Numbered from the stretch's first letter, positions 1 through 9,180 are shown. The stretch: 37,580 nucleotides of DNA from an uncultured Rickettsiales bacterium (GCA_913046825.1 CAJWTF010000019.1:1-37580), one strand, 5' to 3'. Numbers and translations are program-made. Notes: a model not told the origin generated them from the sequence alone.

Positions 1-481
1 GTTCAAGCAAAAGATCATCTTTCATTTGATTTCGGTTTCCCTATTTATTACGCATGATTAGCAATATAACTCTGAAAACTTTATGCCTCGAACTTGCCGG
101 TTGTCATGACTTTACCAAGGGTAGCAGCGATTTAAGCCATGAAATAGTATACCCCCCACGAACGGCGGACACATCGATGTCAAGGGCTCGACCTTGAAGG
201 CCAACAAATGCACTCTCCGGCAATTTTGTCGACACAAAGATAATGAAAAACAGCATGCACGGTCACACCAAGAGCGAATGTATGTTGGACTATGCTCCAG
301 ACGAGCAAGACTAAGATGGCTCATTACTCCATCTCCACTACTATCTTTTCAAATAAGGCGAGTGCGTTTCAATCCCCCAGCATGGCGCCATGCATCGTGC
401 TTTCCAAGTCGTCATCGTTCGGTAAAGCTATAGAACATGTTCCGAGCTTTATTTACTGCTGTATTCGGCTATCATTCGGTT
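1..481. other. Leading non-coding stretch, no recognisable gene
   Basis: No open frame here gives a protein I recognise, and the short frames on both strands have no domain-like features. The stretch looks more AT-rich than the genes that follow. It contains one perfect 14-base palindrome (GCATGGCGCCATGC, 380-393) about 90 bases ahead of the first gene, which could be an operator or chance. The promoter of the first gene should lie here, but I cannot point to convincing -35/-10 boxes. It could also hold the eroded remains of an older gene. Confidence 0.5.
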
Positions 482-1234
482 ATGTCGGAAGAACTCAAAA
501 CAGTCGTCCTTACCGGTGCGAGCCGTGGGATTGGCCACGCTACGGTTATGCGATTTTCGAACGAGGGATGGCGTATTATCACCTGTTCACGCGACGCCGT
601 TCCCGTGGCATGTCAACGCGACCCAAATTGGGCCATTCATATTCCAACTGACCTTGGCGACGAAGGCTCTGTCAAGGCGTTCATCAGACAAGCTAATGAC
701 GTAATCGGCGATGCGCCCCTTAATGCTCTCGTCAACAATGCTGCGGTTTCTCCAAAAACGTCATTCAGTGAACGCTTGGGTTGCCTTAACGGCGATATCG
801 ACGGCTGGCGGCAGGTTTATGAATTAAACCTCTTCGCGCCAATCATGTTGTGTCGCGGATTTGCATCCGCCCTCAGCCGGGGGGCAAAGGCCGAAGGCGG
901 TGCGGTCGTGAACATCACCTCGATCGCTGGGCATGCCATTCACCCCTTTGCAGGATCAGCCTATTCAACTTCGAAATCCGCCCTTTCGGCCCTCACCCGC
1001 GAGCTTGCCGTGGAATTCGCCGAGCTCGGCGTTCGCGTCAATGCCGTCGCACCAGGCGAGATCGAAACTGAGATGATCGGCGAGGAGTACGAACCGCTGA
1101 TTAACCGCATCCCAATGCATCGCATGGGGACGTCGGAAGAAGTTGCCGGTTGCGTCTATCAGCTTTGCTCACCCGACTTCAGCTACGTAACGGGGACGGA
1201 GATATTCGTGACTGGTGGACAGCACGTTTATTAG
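482..1234 (+). CDS. SDR-family NAD(P)-dependent oxidoreductase
   Basis: Classical short-chain dehydrogenase/reductase of about 250 residues, the usual family length. It would oxidise or reduce a carbonyl/alcohol pair with NAD(P) in the cytoplasm; the substrate cannot be read from the sequence. Visible motifs are the TGASRGIG cofactor loop (residues 11-18), NNAA (85-88), catalytic Ser about 147, and YSTSK with Tyr161 and Lys165. The C-terminal segment with VTGTEIFVTGGQ is typical of the family. I chose the ATG at 482 because the upstream ATG at 437 adds 15 residues that do not look like SDR sequence; neither has a clear Shine-Dalgarno. It converges on the carboxyltransferase gene, with only 18 bases between the stops. 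Confidence 0.9.
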   Translation: MSEELKTVVLTGASRGIGHATVMRFSNEGWRIITCSRDAVPVACQRDPNWAIHIPTDLGDEGSVKAFIRQANDVIGDAPLNALVNNAAVSPKTSFSERLGCLNGDIDGWRQVYELNLFAPIMLCRGFASALSRGAKAEGGAVVNITSIAGHAIHPFAGSAYSTSKSALSALTRELAVEFAELGVRVNAVAPGEIETEMIGEEYEPLINRIPMHRMGTSEEVAGCVYQLCSPDFSYVTGTEIFVTGGQHVY

Positions 1235-1252
1235 GCTGTTTCAGAGTTATCC

Positions 1253-2866
1253 CTATATCGGCGAGATCGAGCGATACTTCGGCGGATGCTTGCTCTGCCG
1301 TCGAACCGGACACGCGGCAATCGTATCGATTAGGAAGTCTCGCGTTTCTCTCGGATCAATGATCGTGTCGAGACCGAAATGCTCCGCCGCCCGTAAGGCT
1401 CCCAATTGCCCCTTGAAGATATCGATCAGTTCCTGCCGCCGCGCCGCCGGATCATCAGCAGATTCATAGTCGCGTCGATAGGCAACATCCACCGCGCCTT
1501 CCACCGACATCGCGCAGATTTCCGCCGTCGGCCACGCGATACAAGCGTCCGCGTCGAAGCTACGCCCCCCTGCCATGGCGAAATATCCGGCGCCATAGCC
1601 CTTTCGCATCACGATAGAGATACGTGGCACGGTCGCATGCGCCAATTCATAGAATACCCTGCCACTTTTCCGGCCCAGTACGGAGCTTTCCGCAGACGAT
1701 CCAATTGAGAACCCCGGCACATCGATCAAGAATACCAGCGGAATACCATAGGCATCGCAGAATGCGATAAAGCGAGCTGATTTTTCGCATGCCTTGGCAT
1801 CCAGCATCCCCGCCATCTTCATCGGTTGATTGGCAATAAAGCCTACGGGGCGGCCATTGAGACGCGCCAAGCTAGTCACAATATTACTCGCAAAGGTCGG
1901 TTTCATTTCGAAAATACTGTCTTTATCGGCAATAATTTCGATGACCTTTCGGACGTCATAGGGCTTCCGCAAGTTCGACGGTACGATATCCAAGAGGTCC
2001 TCGGCATCACCGCCAGGCGGCCCACTTGTCTCGCTAATCGGTAACGGCTCGCGGCAGTTCGAGGGTAGGTAAGAGAGAAATTTTTGGATGGCTTCGAAAA
2101 CTTCAGCTTCGCTATCGACCGCTAAATCGGCCAAACCATTACGGTCCGCCTGAACCGCCGCTCCGCCGAGGGATTCTTTGTCAATTTCCTCTCCGGTGCC
2201 AGCCTTCACAAGTACTGGCCCCGCCAAACCCATCGTCGACTGCCCCCGGATCATGACGACAAAATCAGCCATCGAGGAATAGTTCGTCGGCCCGGCGAAG
2301 CCGACCCCCATCATTGCGGTCACGAACGGCGCCCAACCGGACATGCGCGCCATGCCTTCGAACACGCCTGTCGTAGGAGCGAAATGGCGCGAGTCCTGGC
2401 CGTCCTGAATCCGATGACCACCACCTTCCAGTAACATCACCAACGGAATGCCGCGCTCCGTCGCCAATGCGACCGCCCGATTAGTCTTGTCCGCGCCAAC
2501 AACACCAGTGCTGCCACCAAGCACGGTAAAATCATGAGCAGTCACCATCGCATGACGCCCGTCCAGTTTTGCCGTCCCAATGACCACACCATCAGCAGGA
2601 GCCACTAAATCGGCATTAAAGGACGTGTCGCGTACTGGCTCCACCAAATCACCAATTTCCCGATAACTATCTGAATCACAGAGTGCATCTATACGTTCGC
2701 GAGCGGTCATACGACCACCACGATGTTGCTTAGCTACCGCATCCGGTCGTCCGGAATCGATGATTTTAGATATAAATTCCTGTCTTTTTCCCAATAACTT
2801 ACGGCTACTTTCTCTATTTCCGATTTCTTCCGCGGCCACTACATCACTCCCTGATCGATTGCCCAT
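1253..2866 (-). CDS. Acyl-CoA carboxylase beta (carboxyltransferase) subunit
   Basis: Carboxyl-transferase-domain protein of about 537 residues, the size of propionyl-/methylcrotonyl-CoA carboxylase beta subunits. These move CO2 from biotin to an acyl-CoA. It shows the N-terminal RERIDAL region, a crotonase-like N half (GVVGADKTNRAVALA, then GGGHRIQDG where many relatives have SGGAR), and a C half with LIDVPGF, RKGYGAGYFAMAGG and WPTAEICAMSVEGAV. No biotin carboxylase or biotin carrier gene is in the window, so the partner must be elsewhere, or this is a decarboxylase-type or orphan paralogue. A GTG at 2839 preceded by GGGAG is an alternative start. It is divergent from the cupin gene. Family call is firm; substrate is unknown. 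Confidence 0.85.
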   Translation of the reverse strand: MGNRSGSDVVAAEEIGNRESSRKLLGKRQEFISKIIDSGRPDAVAKQHRGGRMTARERIDALCDSDSYREIGDLVEPVRDTSFNADLVAPADGVVIGTAKLDGRHAMVTAHDFTVLGGSTGVVGADKTNRAVALATERGIPLVMLLEGGGHRIQDGQDSRHFAPTTGVFEGMARMSGWAPFVTAMMGVGFAGPTNYSSMADFVVMIRGQSTMGLAGPVLVKAGTGEEIDKESLGGAAVQADRNGLADLAVDSEAEVFEAIQKFLSYLPSNCREPLPISETSGPPGGDAEDLLDIVPSNLRKPYDVRKVIEIIADKDSIFEMKPTFASNIVTSLARLNGRPVGFIANQPMKMAGMLDAKACEKSARFIAFCDAYGIPLVFLIDVPGFSIGSSAESSVLGRKSGRVFYELAHATVPRISIVMRKGYGAGYFAMAGGRSFDADACIAWPTAEICAMSVEGAVDVAYRRDYESADDPAARRQELIDIFKGQLGALRAAEHFGLDTIIDPRETRDFLIDTIAACPVRRQSKHPPKYRSISPI

Positions 2867-2957
2867 GAGACAATGTGGCGCATTTCAAAGGTTTTTCATC
2901 ACGCAAAGTCGCGCTATCCTAATAGATAACCGAACAAACAACCGAACGAGGTTTGCG
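2867..2957. promoter_or_regulatory. Divergent promoter region, carboxyltransferase/cupin
   Basis: This 91-base gap separates two divergent start codons and must carry both promoters unless one gene is transcribed from further away. It contains a direct repeat AACCGAAC at 2928-2935 and 2940-2947, a 12-base period just ahead of the cupin start, which may be an operator half-site pair. The cupin has a good GAGG seven bases before its ATG. No confident -35/-10 pair was identified. Confidence 0.35.
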
Positions 2958-3482
2958 ATGGGCTACACACTTGAGAAGTTCGCTAGCGAATGCCACGGTA
3001 TATTAGCGGTCGATTCAGGCGTGGCCGGACGGGAGAAAGTCCGCACGCTGTTGACCCAAGCCTTGGTAGATGAGACTTTCGTCGCAGAAAATTTCCCCGC
3101 AAGCAACGATGCGCCGCGCTCGATCCTCTACGAAGACGAAAAGCTCGGCTTTGCAATCTGCTCGCACGTCTATAAGCGCGAAGCCATGTCTAAACCGCAC
3201 GCGCATGGCGCGCATTGGGCAATCTACGGACAGGTCGCAGGCGAAACCGAAATGTTCGACTATGAATTCGTCGATGCCCCGGCCTCCGATGACGACTCCG
3301 GCACTTGCAAGACGACCCGCAGCTACACCCTGAAGCCCGGTGATGCGCATCTCTATAATGTCGGCGATTTACACGCACCGCGGCGCGCAGGCGCCACCAA
3401 GCTGGTCCGTATCGAAGGTGTGAACCTGGATACGATCAAGCGTGTCTACCACGAGGAAGTCGGCGCTCAAGCCGCGAAATAA
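2958..3482 (+). CDS. Cupin-fold metal-binding protein
   Basis: A 174-residue single-domain cupin. The first cupin motif is visible around residues 80-98 (PHAHGAHWAIYGQ followed by GETEMF, giving a His/His/Glu-type metal site) and the second around 128-140 (GDAHLYNVGDLHAP, supplying the last His). Such small cupins are dioxygenases of the cysteine-dioxygenase or gentisate type, isomerases, or regulatory sensors, so the reaction is open. The ATG at 2958 has GAGG seven bases upstream; longer in-frame starts run into the neighbouring gene and add non-cupin sequence. It points away from the carboxyltransferase and toward the convergent PadR-type regulator. Confidence 0.75.
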   Translation: MGYTLEKFASECHGILAVDSGVAGREKVRTLLTQALVDETFVAENFPASNDAPRSILYEDEKLGFAICSHVYKREAMSKPHAHGAHWAIYGQVAGETEMFDYEFVDAPASDDDSGTCKTTRSYTLKPGDAHLYNVGDLHAPRRAGATKLVRIEGVNLDTIKRVYHEEVGAQAAK

Positions 3483-3556
3483 GCGACACAATTACAAACG
3501 CCGCTACGATGTTCGGTGCGACGTCTTCTATTACGACTAATGAATTCTTAGAGCGT

Positions 3557-4084
3557 CTATGCGTCCGCGCGCCGGTCGAGCCAAGCAATACGGTTTTCCA
3601 ATTGGTGAATTTCAAAAGAAAGCCAATCTGCAAAACCCTCATTTGTGCCGTTATCACGCAAATCACGCAGGCGCACCGCCTCACCAACGCTCATCTCACG
3701 CATGAGATTGATTTGATCGAGCCGATCTTCCTGGTCGAGCAGGTGCAGAAACCGCATTTTCAATGCAATGACTAGCTTACTCACATCATTCACCGGTGCA
3801 CGCACGCCGGAGATCATCAATGTTACGAACTGTTTTTGGCCCGCATCGGTAATCCGCATCAACGCGCCACCGGGCCCATCCGCATCTTGCATTTCCGCCA
3901 GACCTTCATAGCCCATAACTTCAAGCGAAGTGCCTAATAAATCCAACGAAGGACCCGCTACGCGACCAACAAAGTTACGAATTTCGCTGGCCAAATCGGC
4001 ATAGCGTCTCTCGCCTTCGATCAACGCGCCGAGGGCGGCCAAACGAATGGCTTCTGTCGGGATGAGGGTGTTATCGCGGTACAT
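3557..4084 (-). CDS. PadR-type transcriptional regulator
   Basis: A 175-residue protein with the order of PadR regulators: an N-terminal winged helix (LIPTEAIRLAALGAL, RRYADLASEIRNFVG, and a wing region with GGALMRITDAG) followed by a helical C-terminal dimerisation part rich in charged residues (about 100-175, with HLLDQEDRLDQINLMREM). PadR proteins usually repress a nearby gene until they bind a small effector. The probable targets are the convergent cupin or the ALA-synthase operon behind it. A short dyad sits directly ahead of the start codon, which would suit autorepression. There is no clear Shine-Dalgarno. The regulator call is fairly safe; the PadR assignment rests on pattern only. 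Confidence 0.7.
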   Translation of the reverse strand: MYRDNTLIPTEAIRLAALGALIEGERRYADLASEIRNFVGRVAGPSLDLLGTSLEVMGYEGLAEMQDADGPGGALMRITDAGQKQFVTLMISGVRAPVNDVSKLVIALKMRFLHLLDQEDRLDQINLMREMSVGEAVRLRDLRDNGTNEGFADWLSFEIHQLENRIAWLDRRADA

Positions 4085-4088
4085 AGCA

Positions 4089-4101
4089 GGTGTTATACAC
4101 C
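4089..4101. promoter_or_regulatory. Dyad ahead of the PadR-type gene
   Basis: GGTGTTATACACC is a dyad with 5-base arms (GGTGT/ACACC) and a 3-base centre, lying four bases upstream of the regulator's ATG on the minus strand. PadR operators are often dyads of this general form, so autoregulation is possible. The site is short enough that chance cannot be excluded. Confidence 0.35.
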
Positions 4102-4129
4102 ATTCGACGTATAATCTCTATTCGGAAAT

Positions 4130-5338
4130 TCAGGCAGCTCGCTTCAACGACAACGAGTTCCAGACCTCTCGCAAGGCGGAGACAAGGAAGTCCATATCCG
4201 CGTCGCTATGCAACGGCGTCGGCGTGAACCTCAATCGTTCCGTGCCGCGCGGCACAGTCGGATAGTTGATCGGCTGTACGTAGATGCCGTAGCGATCCAT
4301 GAGCGTATCGCTTGCCTGCTTGCAGAGCCTCGGTTCGCCGACTGGAACTGGAACGATATGGGTCTCCGACGGCATAATCGGAATGCCGGCCTCCGTTAAC
4401 ATAGCCTTTAGCTTCGCCGCTCGCTCTTGTTGGCGTGCGCGCAATTCGTCGCCATGGGCCCCTCGCACCAGCTTAATACTACATAGTGCCCCGGCTGCAA
4501 CCGATGGCGGCATGGACGTCGTAAAGATGAATCCCTGCCCATATGAGCGAACAACATCGACCAAATTAGCGGAGGCCGCGATATATCCACCAACGACTCC
4601 AAAGCCCTTCGCCAGGGTTCCCTGGATAATCGTAATCCGGTCCATCAAACCTTCACGGTCCGCGATTCCGCCACCAGCGCCATACATGCCAACGGCATGC
4701 ACTTCGTCCAGGAAAGTGATGGCGTTGTATTTCTCCGCGATTTCGACAAATTCGCGGATCGGGGCCACGTCTCCGTCCATCGAATAGACGCTCTCGAAAA
4801 CAATCATTTTCGGGCGTTCTGGATTGTCCTGTTGAATGAGGCGCTCTAAATCTGCCGGATTATTATGCTTGAAGATACGTTTTTCCGTATTGGAGTGGCG
4901 GATCCCCTCGATCATTGAATTATGGTTCCACTCATCCGAATAAATGATGCATTGCATCATCGAGCCGAGGGTCGCTAGCGTCGTATCGTTCGCCACATAA
5001 CCAGAAGTAAAGATCAGCGCCGCATCTTTACCATGAAGATCAGCGAGCTGACGCTCCAATAGCACATGATAGTGGTTAGTGCCTGAAATGTTGCGCGTTC
5101 CGCCCGCACCCGCGCCGCAGAGTTCCAGCGCCTCACGCATCGCGTCGAGGACATCCTCATTCTGGCCCATACCGAGATAATCGTTCGAGCACCATACGGT
5201 GACGCCGTTTTCTTGCCCGCCTTCACGATGGACAGCTTGCGTGCCGCCACGTTGGCGTTCTAGATCGGCGAAGACTCGATAGCGGCCCTCATCGTGCAGG
5301 TCCGCGAGCTTATCCTCGAAGAATTTTTCATAATCCAT
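4130..5338 (-). CDS. hemA: 5-aminolevulinate synthase
   Basis: PLP-dependent alpha-oxoamine synthase that condenses glycine with succinyl-CoA to 5-aminolevulinate, the first step of heme synthesis by the C4 route used in Alphaproteobacteria. The protein is 402 residues, matching family length. Diagnostic sites are [11 protein letters not shown] (about 49-59), [12 protein letters not shown], His139 in [18 protein letters not shown] with Asp211 and His214, and the PLP lysine in [11 protein letters not shown] (Lys244). The near-universal ALAS signatures separate it from the KBL, SPT and BioF relatives. The ATG at 5338 is preferred because the longer frame adds 27 atypical residues. It lies 87 bases downstream of a class III aminotransferase, probably in one operon. 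Whether it is the only hemA copy cannot be seen. Confidence 0.93.
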   Translation of the reverse strand: MDYEKFFEDKLADLHDEGRYRVFADLERQRGGTQAVHREGGQENGVTVWCSNDYLGMGQNEDVLDAMREALELCGAGAGGTRNISGTNHYHVLLERQLADLHGKDAALIFTSGYVANDTTLATLGSMMQCIIYSDEWNHNSMIEGIRHSNTEKRIFKHNNPADLERLIQQDNPERPKMIVFESVYSMDGDVAPIREFVEIAEKYNAITFLDEVHAVGMYGAGGGIADREGLMDRITIIQGTLAKGFGVVGGYIAASANLVDVVRSYGQGFIFTTSMPPSVAAGALCSIKLVRGAHGDELRARQQERAAKLKAMLTEAGIPIMPSETHIVPVPVGEPRLCKQASDTLMDRYGIYVQPINYPTVPRGTERLRFTPTPLHSDADMDFLVSALREVWNSLSLKRAA

Positions 5339-5425
5339 GGCGTACTCCGAGACGTAACTTAAATCAGAGGCATTTTGAATTTCAACCTTTAAACAACATC
5401 TCAAGCGCCCAGAACGCAATGCGAC

Positions 5426-6799
5426 TTATAGTCCCGCCGCGAACGTCGCTGTCTCTTCCAAAGCTTTATCAAAGCGATCAAAGACCGATTCCATCTCCTT
5501 CGCTGAGATGATCAACGGCGGCGAGAACGCAATCGCGTCGGCGATATTTCTCAAAATCAACCCATGATCCTTGGCGTGATCAACCAAATAGGCGCCAACC
5601 TTACCCGCGGGGTCGAACATTTCCTTCGTAGCTTTGTCTTTTACCAACTCAACCGCACCGACAAGGCCAACACCGCGCACTTCACCCACCAGCGGATGGT
5701 CGGCGTAGCTCTGCAGACGTTTTTGCATGACTGGAGCGATGGCATCAATATGCCCCATAATGTCCCGTTCCTGATAGATATTGAGGGTCTCGAGTGCGAC
5801 CGCCGCGGCGACCGGATGCCCCATATAGGTATATCCATGTCCCAATGTGCCGATCTTGCCGCTGTTTTTGACGATAGCGTCGGCGACTTTTTCGTTAATC
5901 AGGACCGCAGAAATCGGCAGATAGGCCGAGGATAACGCCTTAGCACAAGTAATCATATCCGGCTTTAAATCGTAAGTCTGAGAGCCCCACATGCTGCCGG
6001 TCCGACCAAAACCACAAATGACCTCATCGGCGATGAACAGCACGTCGTGCTTCTTTAACACCGCCTGAATTTTCTCGAAATAGGTCTTCGGCGGTATGAT
6101 CACACCGCCAGCGCCCATTACCGGCTCGGCGATAAAGGCGGCAACCGTCTCCGGCCCCTCCTCCATGATCATCGCCTCAAGCTCGGCAGCGCAGCGGGTC
6201 GCAAATTCCTCTTCACTCTCTCCGTCTTCGCCGAAGCGGTAGTAATGTGGGCACGACGTATGCATGATATTTGCGATCGGCAAATCGAAATCCCGATGAT
6301 TGTTCGGCAACCCAGTCAAGCTCGCCGACGCAATCGTAACGCCGTGATAGCCCTTAATCCGGCTGATGATCTTCTTCTTCTCCGGGCGCCCGACGGCATT
6401 GTTGTAATACCAAACCAGTTTGACGACCGTGTCGTTCCCTTCGGAGCCTGAATTATTGAAGAACGCCTTGGACATCGGAACGGGTGCAATTTCAATCAGG
6501 CGTTCCGCCAAATCAATGACCGGGTCATGGCTCTTGCCCGCGAACAGGTGTGAGTACGCAAGTTTTTTTAATTGTTCGGTCGCGGCGTTGATCAGACGCT
6601 CCTCACCATAACCCAGCGACGTACACCATAGACCGGCCATGCCTTCGATGAATTCTTTACCGGTATCATCGTAGACGTAGATACCTTTACCGCTCTGTAG
6701 GATATGCGGCCCTTGGAGTTTATGAGCCTCGTGATCGGTATATCCGTGCATCACGTAAGCGATATCCCGGCTCGCGGGCGAATTTCCAGGCTGACTCAT
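5426..6799 (-). CDS. Class III (omega) aminotransferase
   Basis: PLP enzyme of 457 residues transferring an amino group from a terminal amine or beta-amino acid to an oxo acid such as pyruvate. It follows the class III pattern: GLWCTSLGYG near residue 56, NNSGSEGND (115-123) for phosphate binding, YHG (151-153) stacking on the cofactor, ADEVICGFGRTG with Asp258, and the Schiff-base lysine in TCAKALSSAYLP (Lys287). Closest patterns are omega-amino-acid or putrescine/taurine:pyruvate transaminases; the amine donor is undetermined. The start at 6799 is an ATG with GAGGG eight bases upstream; a TTG 15 bases earlier is less likely. It precedes hemA and is divergent from the ATP-grasp gene across an AT-rich spacer. 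Confidence 0.9.
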   Translation of the reverse strand: MSQPGNSPASRDIAYVMHGYTDHEAHKLQGPHILQSGKGIYVYDDTGKEFIEGMAGLWCTSLGYGEERLINAATEQLKKLAYSHLFAGKSHDPVIDLAERLIEIAPVPMSKAFFNNSGSEGNDTVVKLVWYYNNAVGRPEKKKIISRIKGYHGVTIASASLTGLPNNHRDFDLPIANIMHTSCPHYYRFGEDGESEEEFATRCAAELEAMIMEEGPETVAAFIAEPVMGAGGVIIPPKTYFEKIQAVLKKHDVLFIADEVICGFGRTGSMWGSQTYDLKPDMITCAKALSSAYLPISAVLINEKVADAIVKNSGKIGTLGHGYTYMGHPVAAAVALETLNIYQERDIMGHIDAIAPVMQKRLQSYADHPLVGEVRGVGLVGAVELVKDKATKEMFDPAGKVGAYLVDHAKDHGLILRNIADAIAFSPPLIISAKEMESVFDRFDKALEETATFAAGL

Positions 6800-7011
6800 G
6801 ACTGTGTCCCTCAATTTCGGTACAAATTTTATGTTAACAGTACACTCGCTCCGTTAAATACGAAACCCGGAGTTTTATCATTTGCCTTTCTACACATTGG
6901 TTTTGTAATTCTACAATTAACACAATTCATTTTACGCTTTAAATAAATTACACTTAATTTTTGTGTTTTATTATTTAAGACATTTATTGCTTTTATACAG
7001 GTATCGGACAG
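6800..7011. promoter_or_regulatory. AT-rich divergent promoter spacer
   Basis: About 210 bases, strikingly richer in A and T than the flanking genes, between the divergent aminotransferase and ATP-grasp starts. The part nearest the ATP-grasp gene (about 6930-7005) is almost entirely A/T runs, as expected for UP-element-type promoters or sites bound by nucleoid proteins. I could not fix a specific -35/-10 pair. No open frame here looks like a gene. Confidence 0.4.
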
Positions 7012-7905
7012 ATGAGAATTCACGTCCTAGATGAAAATAACGAATGGCTTCCGCCGATTCGCGGCGCGTTCGAAGCTATCAACCTTCCCTACACGGAATG
7101 GCATCTAGCGGAAGGCGGGTTTGATCAAACCGCCATACCGCCCGAAGGGATATTTTATAACCGCATGAGCGCCTCTTCCCACGCCAGGGGACACGACTAT
7201 GCACCGGAGCTCACCGCCAGCGTTCTCGCCTGGTTGGAGGGCTATGGCCGCCCAGTCGTCAACGGCGGACGGGCATTGGACCTCGAAATCAACAAAGTGC
7301 GCCAATACTCGGTGATGAGCCAAATCGGTATCGAATCTCCCGCAACCCGTGTTGCCATCGGCCGGACCGCGATCCTTGAGGCCGCAATGGAACTGGGCAC
7401 GCCACTCATTCTCAAACCAAATCGGGGCGGTAAAGGACTCGGCGTCCAACTGTTTAACGATCTCGTAACCTTGCAAACCTATCTGGAGAGCGAGCTTTTC
7501 GATGCAGGCCGCGAGGGTACAGTCCTACTGCAGCAATATGTGAAACCGGCGGACAGTTCGATTATTCGAAACGAGTTTGTCGGCGGCAAGTTCTTGTATG
7601 CCGTCCGCGTCGACACCAGCCAAGGCTTCGAGTTATGCCCGTCGGAAGCCTGTCGCATTGAAGATGCCTGTGGCCCTGTCGGCGAGAGCGCGGAAGAACG
7701 CCCAATGTTCAAGATCCTTGACGGGTATACCCATGACAACCATGCCCAGTACGAACGTTTCCTCGCCACCAATGAAATTAATGTCGCCGGGATCGAGATG
7801 ATTATCGACGAAGACGGCAAGGTGTGGACCTACGACGTCAACGCCAACACGAATTATAATCCGGAAGCCGAAGCCGCGTCGGGGCGGACCGGCACGGCGC
7901 GGTAG
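7012..7905 (+). CDS. RimK-like ATP-grasp ligase with an early amber stop
   Basis: A 297-residue ATP-grasp protein resembling the RimK family of glutamate or peptide ligases, which join a carboxylate to an amine through an acyl phosphate. ATP-binding features are LEINKVRQYSVM (about 91-102), TPLILKPNRGGKGLGVQLF with Lys135 and GGKG (139-142), and the Mg site DVNANTNYNPEAEAA near the end. It seems shortened: the frame meets TAG at 7903-7905, and reading on gives GPGAIADFLDREFF before TAA at 7948-7950, which looks like the family's usual C-terminal helix. The missing tail is about 14 residues, so the protein may still work. Substrate unknown. A rho-independent terminator follows. Confidence 0.8.
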   Translation: MRIHVLDENNEWLPPIRGAFEAINLPYTEWHLAEGGFDQTAIPPEGIFYNRMSASSHARGHDYAPELTASVLAWLEGYGRPVVNGGRALDLEINKVRQYSVMSQIGIESPATRVAIGRTAILEAAMELGTPLILKPNRGGKGLGVQLFNDLVTLQTYLESELFDAGREGTVLLQQYVKPADSSIIRNEFVGGKFLYAVRVDTSQGFELCPSEACRIEDACGPVGESAEERPMFKILDGYTHDNHAQYERFLATNEINVAGIEMIIDEDGKVWTYDVNANTNYNPEAEAASGRTGTAR

Positions 7906-8038
7906 GGGCCAGGTGCCATTGCCGATTTTCTGGATCGAGAATTTTTCTAAGCCGCCGATCCAACACTGGCGGCAGCGGAATAAAAGAGGTTCCCCGGCCG
8001 GGTTCGTCCCACCGGGAAATATTCGCAGGCAGAACTCA

Positions 8039-8070
8039 GGACCGGCGCCTTCGGGCTCCGGTCCTTTTTT
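8039..8070 (+). terminator. Rho-independent terminator after the ATP-grasp gene
   Basis: The arms GGACCGG-c-GCC and GGC-t-CCGGTCC close on a TTCG tetraloop with a single mismatch, followed at once by six T. This is a textbook intrinsic terminator for plus-strand transcription. On the minus strand there is no U-tract after the stem, so it would not efficiently stop the opposite direction. Confidence 0.9.
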
Positions 8071-8075
8071 CTGAG

Positions 8076-9157
8076 CTAATTCCGCGCGGAACCGTTAACT
8101 GAGATCACTTCGCAATTGTCCGCTTTGCAATACTCTAACGCATCTTTCTTCGCTTCCTCGATTTTATTCCGGCCGGTTCGCCATCCGAAATACGAACTGC
8201 TACGAGATTTCGCGAATGCCTTGTTATCTGCGCTGTCCAGATAGCGTAACCAACGCTGTTTTCCACGCTCAGAGAGGCCTTCCGGTGGTACAATATCGAG
8301 CACCATCGGCAATGGCGGCGGTGTTTCCCGATTCGGTAATCCGGTCTTTCGCAGGAAGTCGTTGACCATCGGCCGCCACCGTTCGATCCCCCCTTTATTG
8401 AACAAGTTGTACCCCCCCCGATCGTAAGTAGTGGTTTGGGTCAACTCAGTTATGCCCCCGGCGCCGATGAGGGCCTAGTGAAACTTACCGGCCAGGCGTG
8501 GATTAAATAAACCGTCATTCTGCGCATATATCCAAAGGGTCGGAATACGTGCCGTCTCGCCAAATTTTTCATAAGCATCAACCAATTCACCTTCTGAGCA
8601 CACCTCCCCGTGGCTGCGCAAGCCTCGGCCCCCCGGCAAAATTAATCGCGGCAAGGATACCCGGCGGATTCTTCGCGGCGAGCACGACAGCACCAATCTC
8701 TCACGCCGACTTGCCAATTACGCGTATTCTCGTGGAGCCCAACAGGATATCCTCGGCGGTCGCCGCCGCAGTTATATCGTAATAGGGGGAAATCACATTC
8801 GCCATACTACTCGAACCAATGTCCCTCGAACTTTCCAAATCCGCGACGCAAAACGATAGCGGTCACACGACGCCGCTACGCGAACTCCATAAGTTGCGGC
8901 ACATAGCCATTGTTTGTTAAACGACGCCGCCCGGAACTACCACGCGGCAATCCGTGCGTCACGACAGCCGAAGAAAACGGCCCCGCGCTCAGCGGCCGCA
9001 GGATTTGCGTTTTAAAAGCGCAGGTATCCGCGTCGTTGGTTGCGGATAGCATCACCCGTTCTTTAGTGAACTGCTCCGCTTACCCAGCGCTCGATTGAAT
9101 TTTCACGGCCAAACAGAATGCACTTAGAAACCCAATTATGTTCATGATGCTTCGCAC
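8076..9157 (-). pseudogene. Decayed dienelactone-hydrolase-like exported alpha/beta-hydrolase
   Basis: Joining frames reconstructs one secreted alpha/beta-hydrolase: GTG at 9157 with AAGGAG six bases upstream, signal-like MNIIGFLSAFCLAV, then KTQILRPLSAGPFSSAVVTH, LRRGFGKFEGHWFE, PPGILAAINFAGGRG, ARIPTLWIYAQNDGLFNP, and a C-terminal part with YNLFNKGGIERWRP. The frame is broken by TAA 9080-9082, TAG 8876-8878, TAG 8807-8809, a frameshift at the five-base run 8785-8789, TGA 8701-8703, a one-base shift at the six-base run 8629-8634, and TAG 8475-8477. The catalytic-serine elbow region is also degraded (GKSA then a stop). It is the last member of a minus-strand operon. This many independent lesions mark a true pseudogene. 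Confidence 0.88.
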
Positions 9158-9180
9158 GCAAAACTCCTTTCGCTCCGCCC

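Noticed and set aside
7986..8018. A second terminator-like stem before the strong terminator
   Set aside because: The TTCCCCGG/CCGGGAAA arms pair only imperfectly and no U-tract follows.
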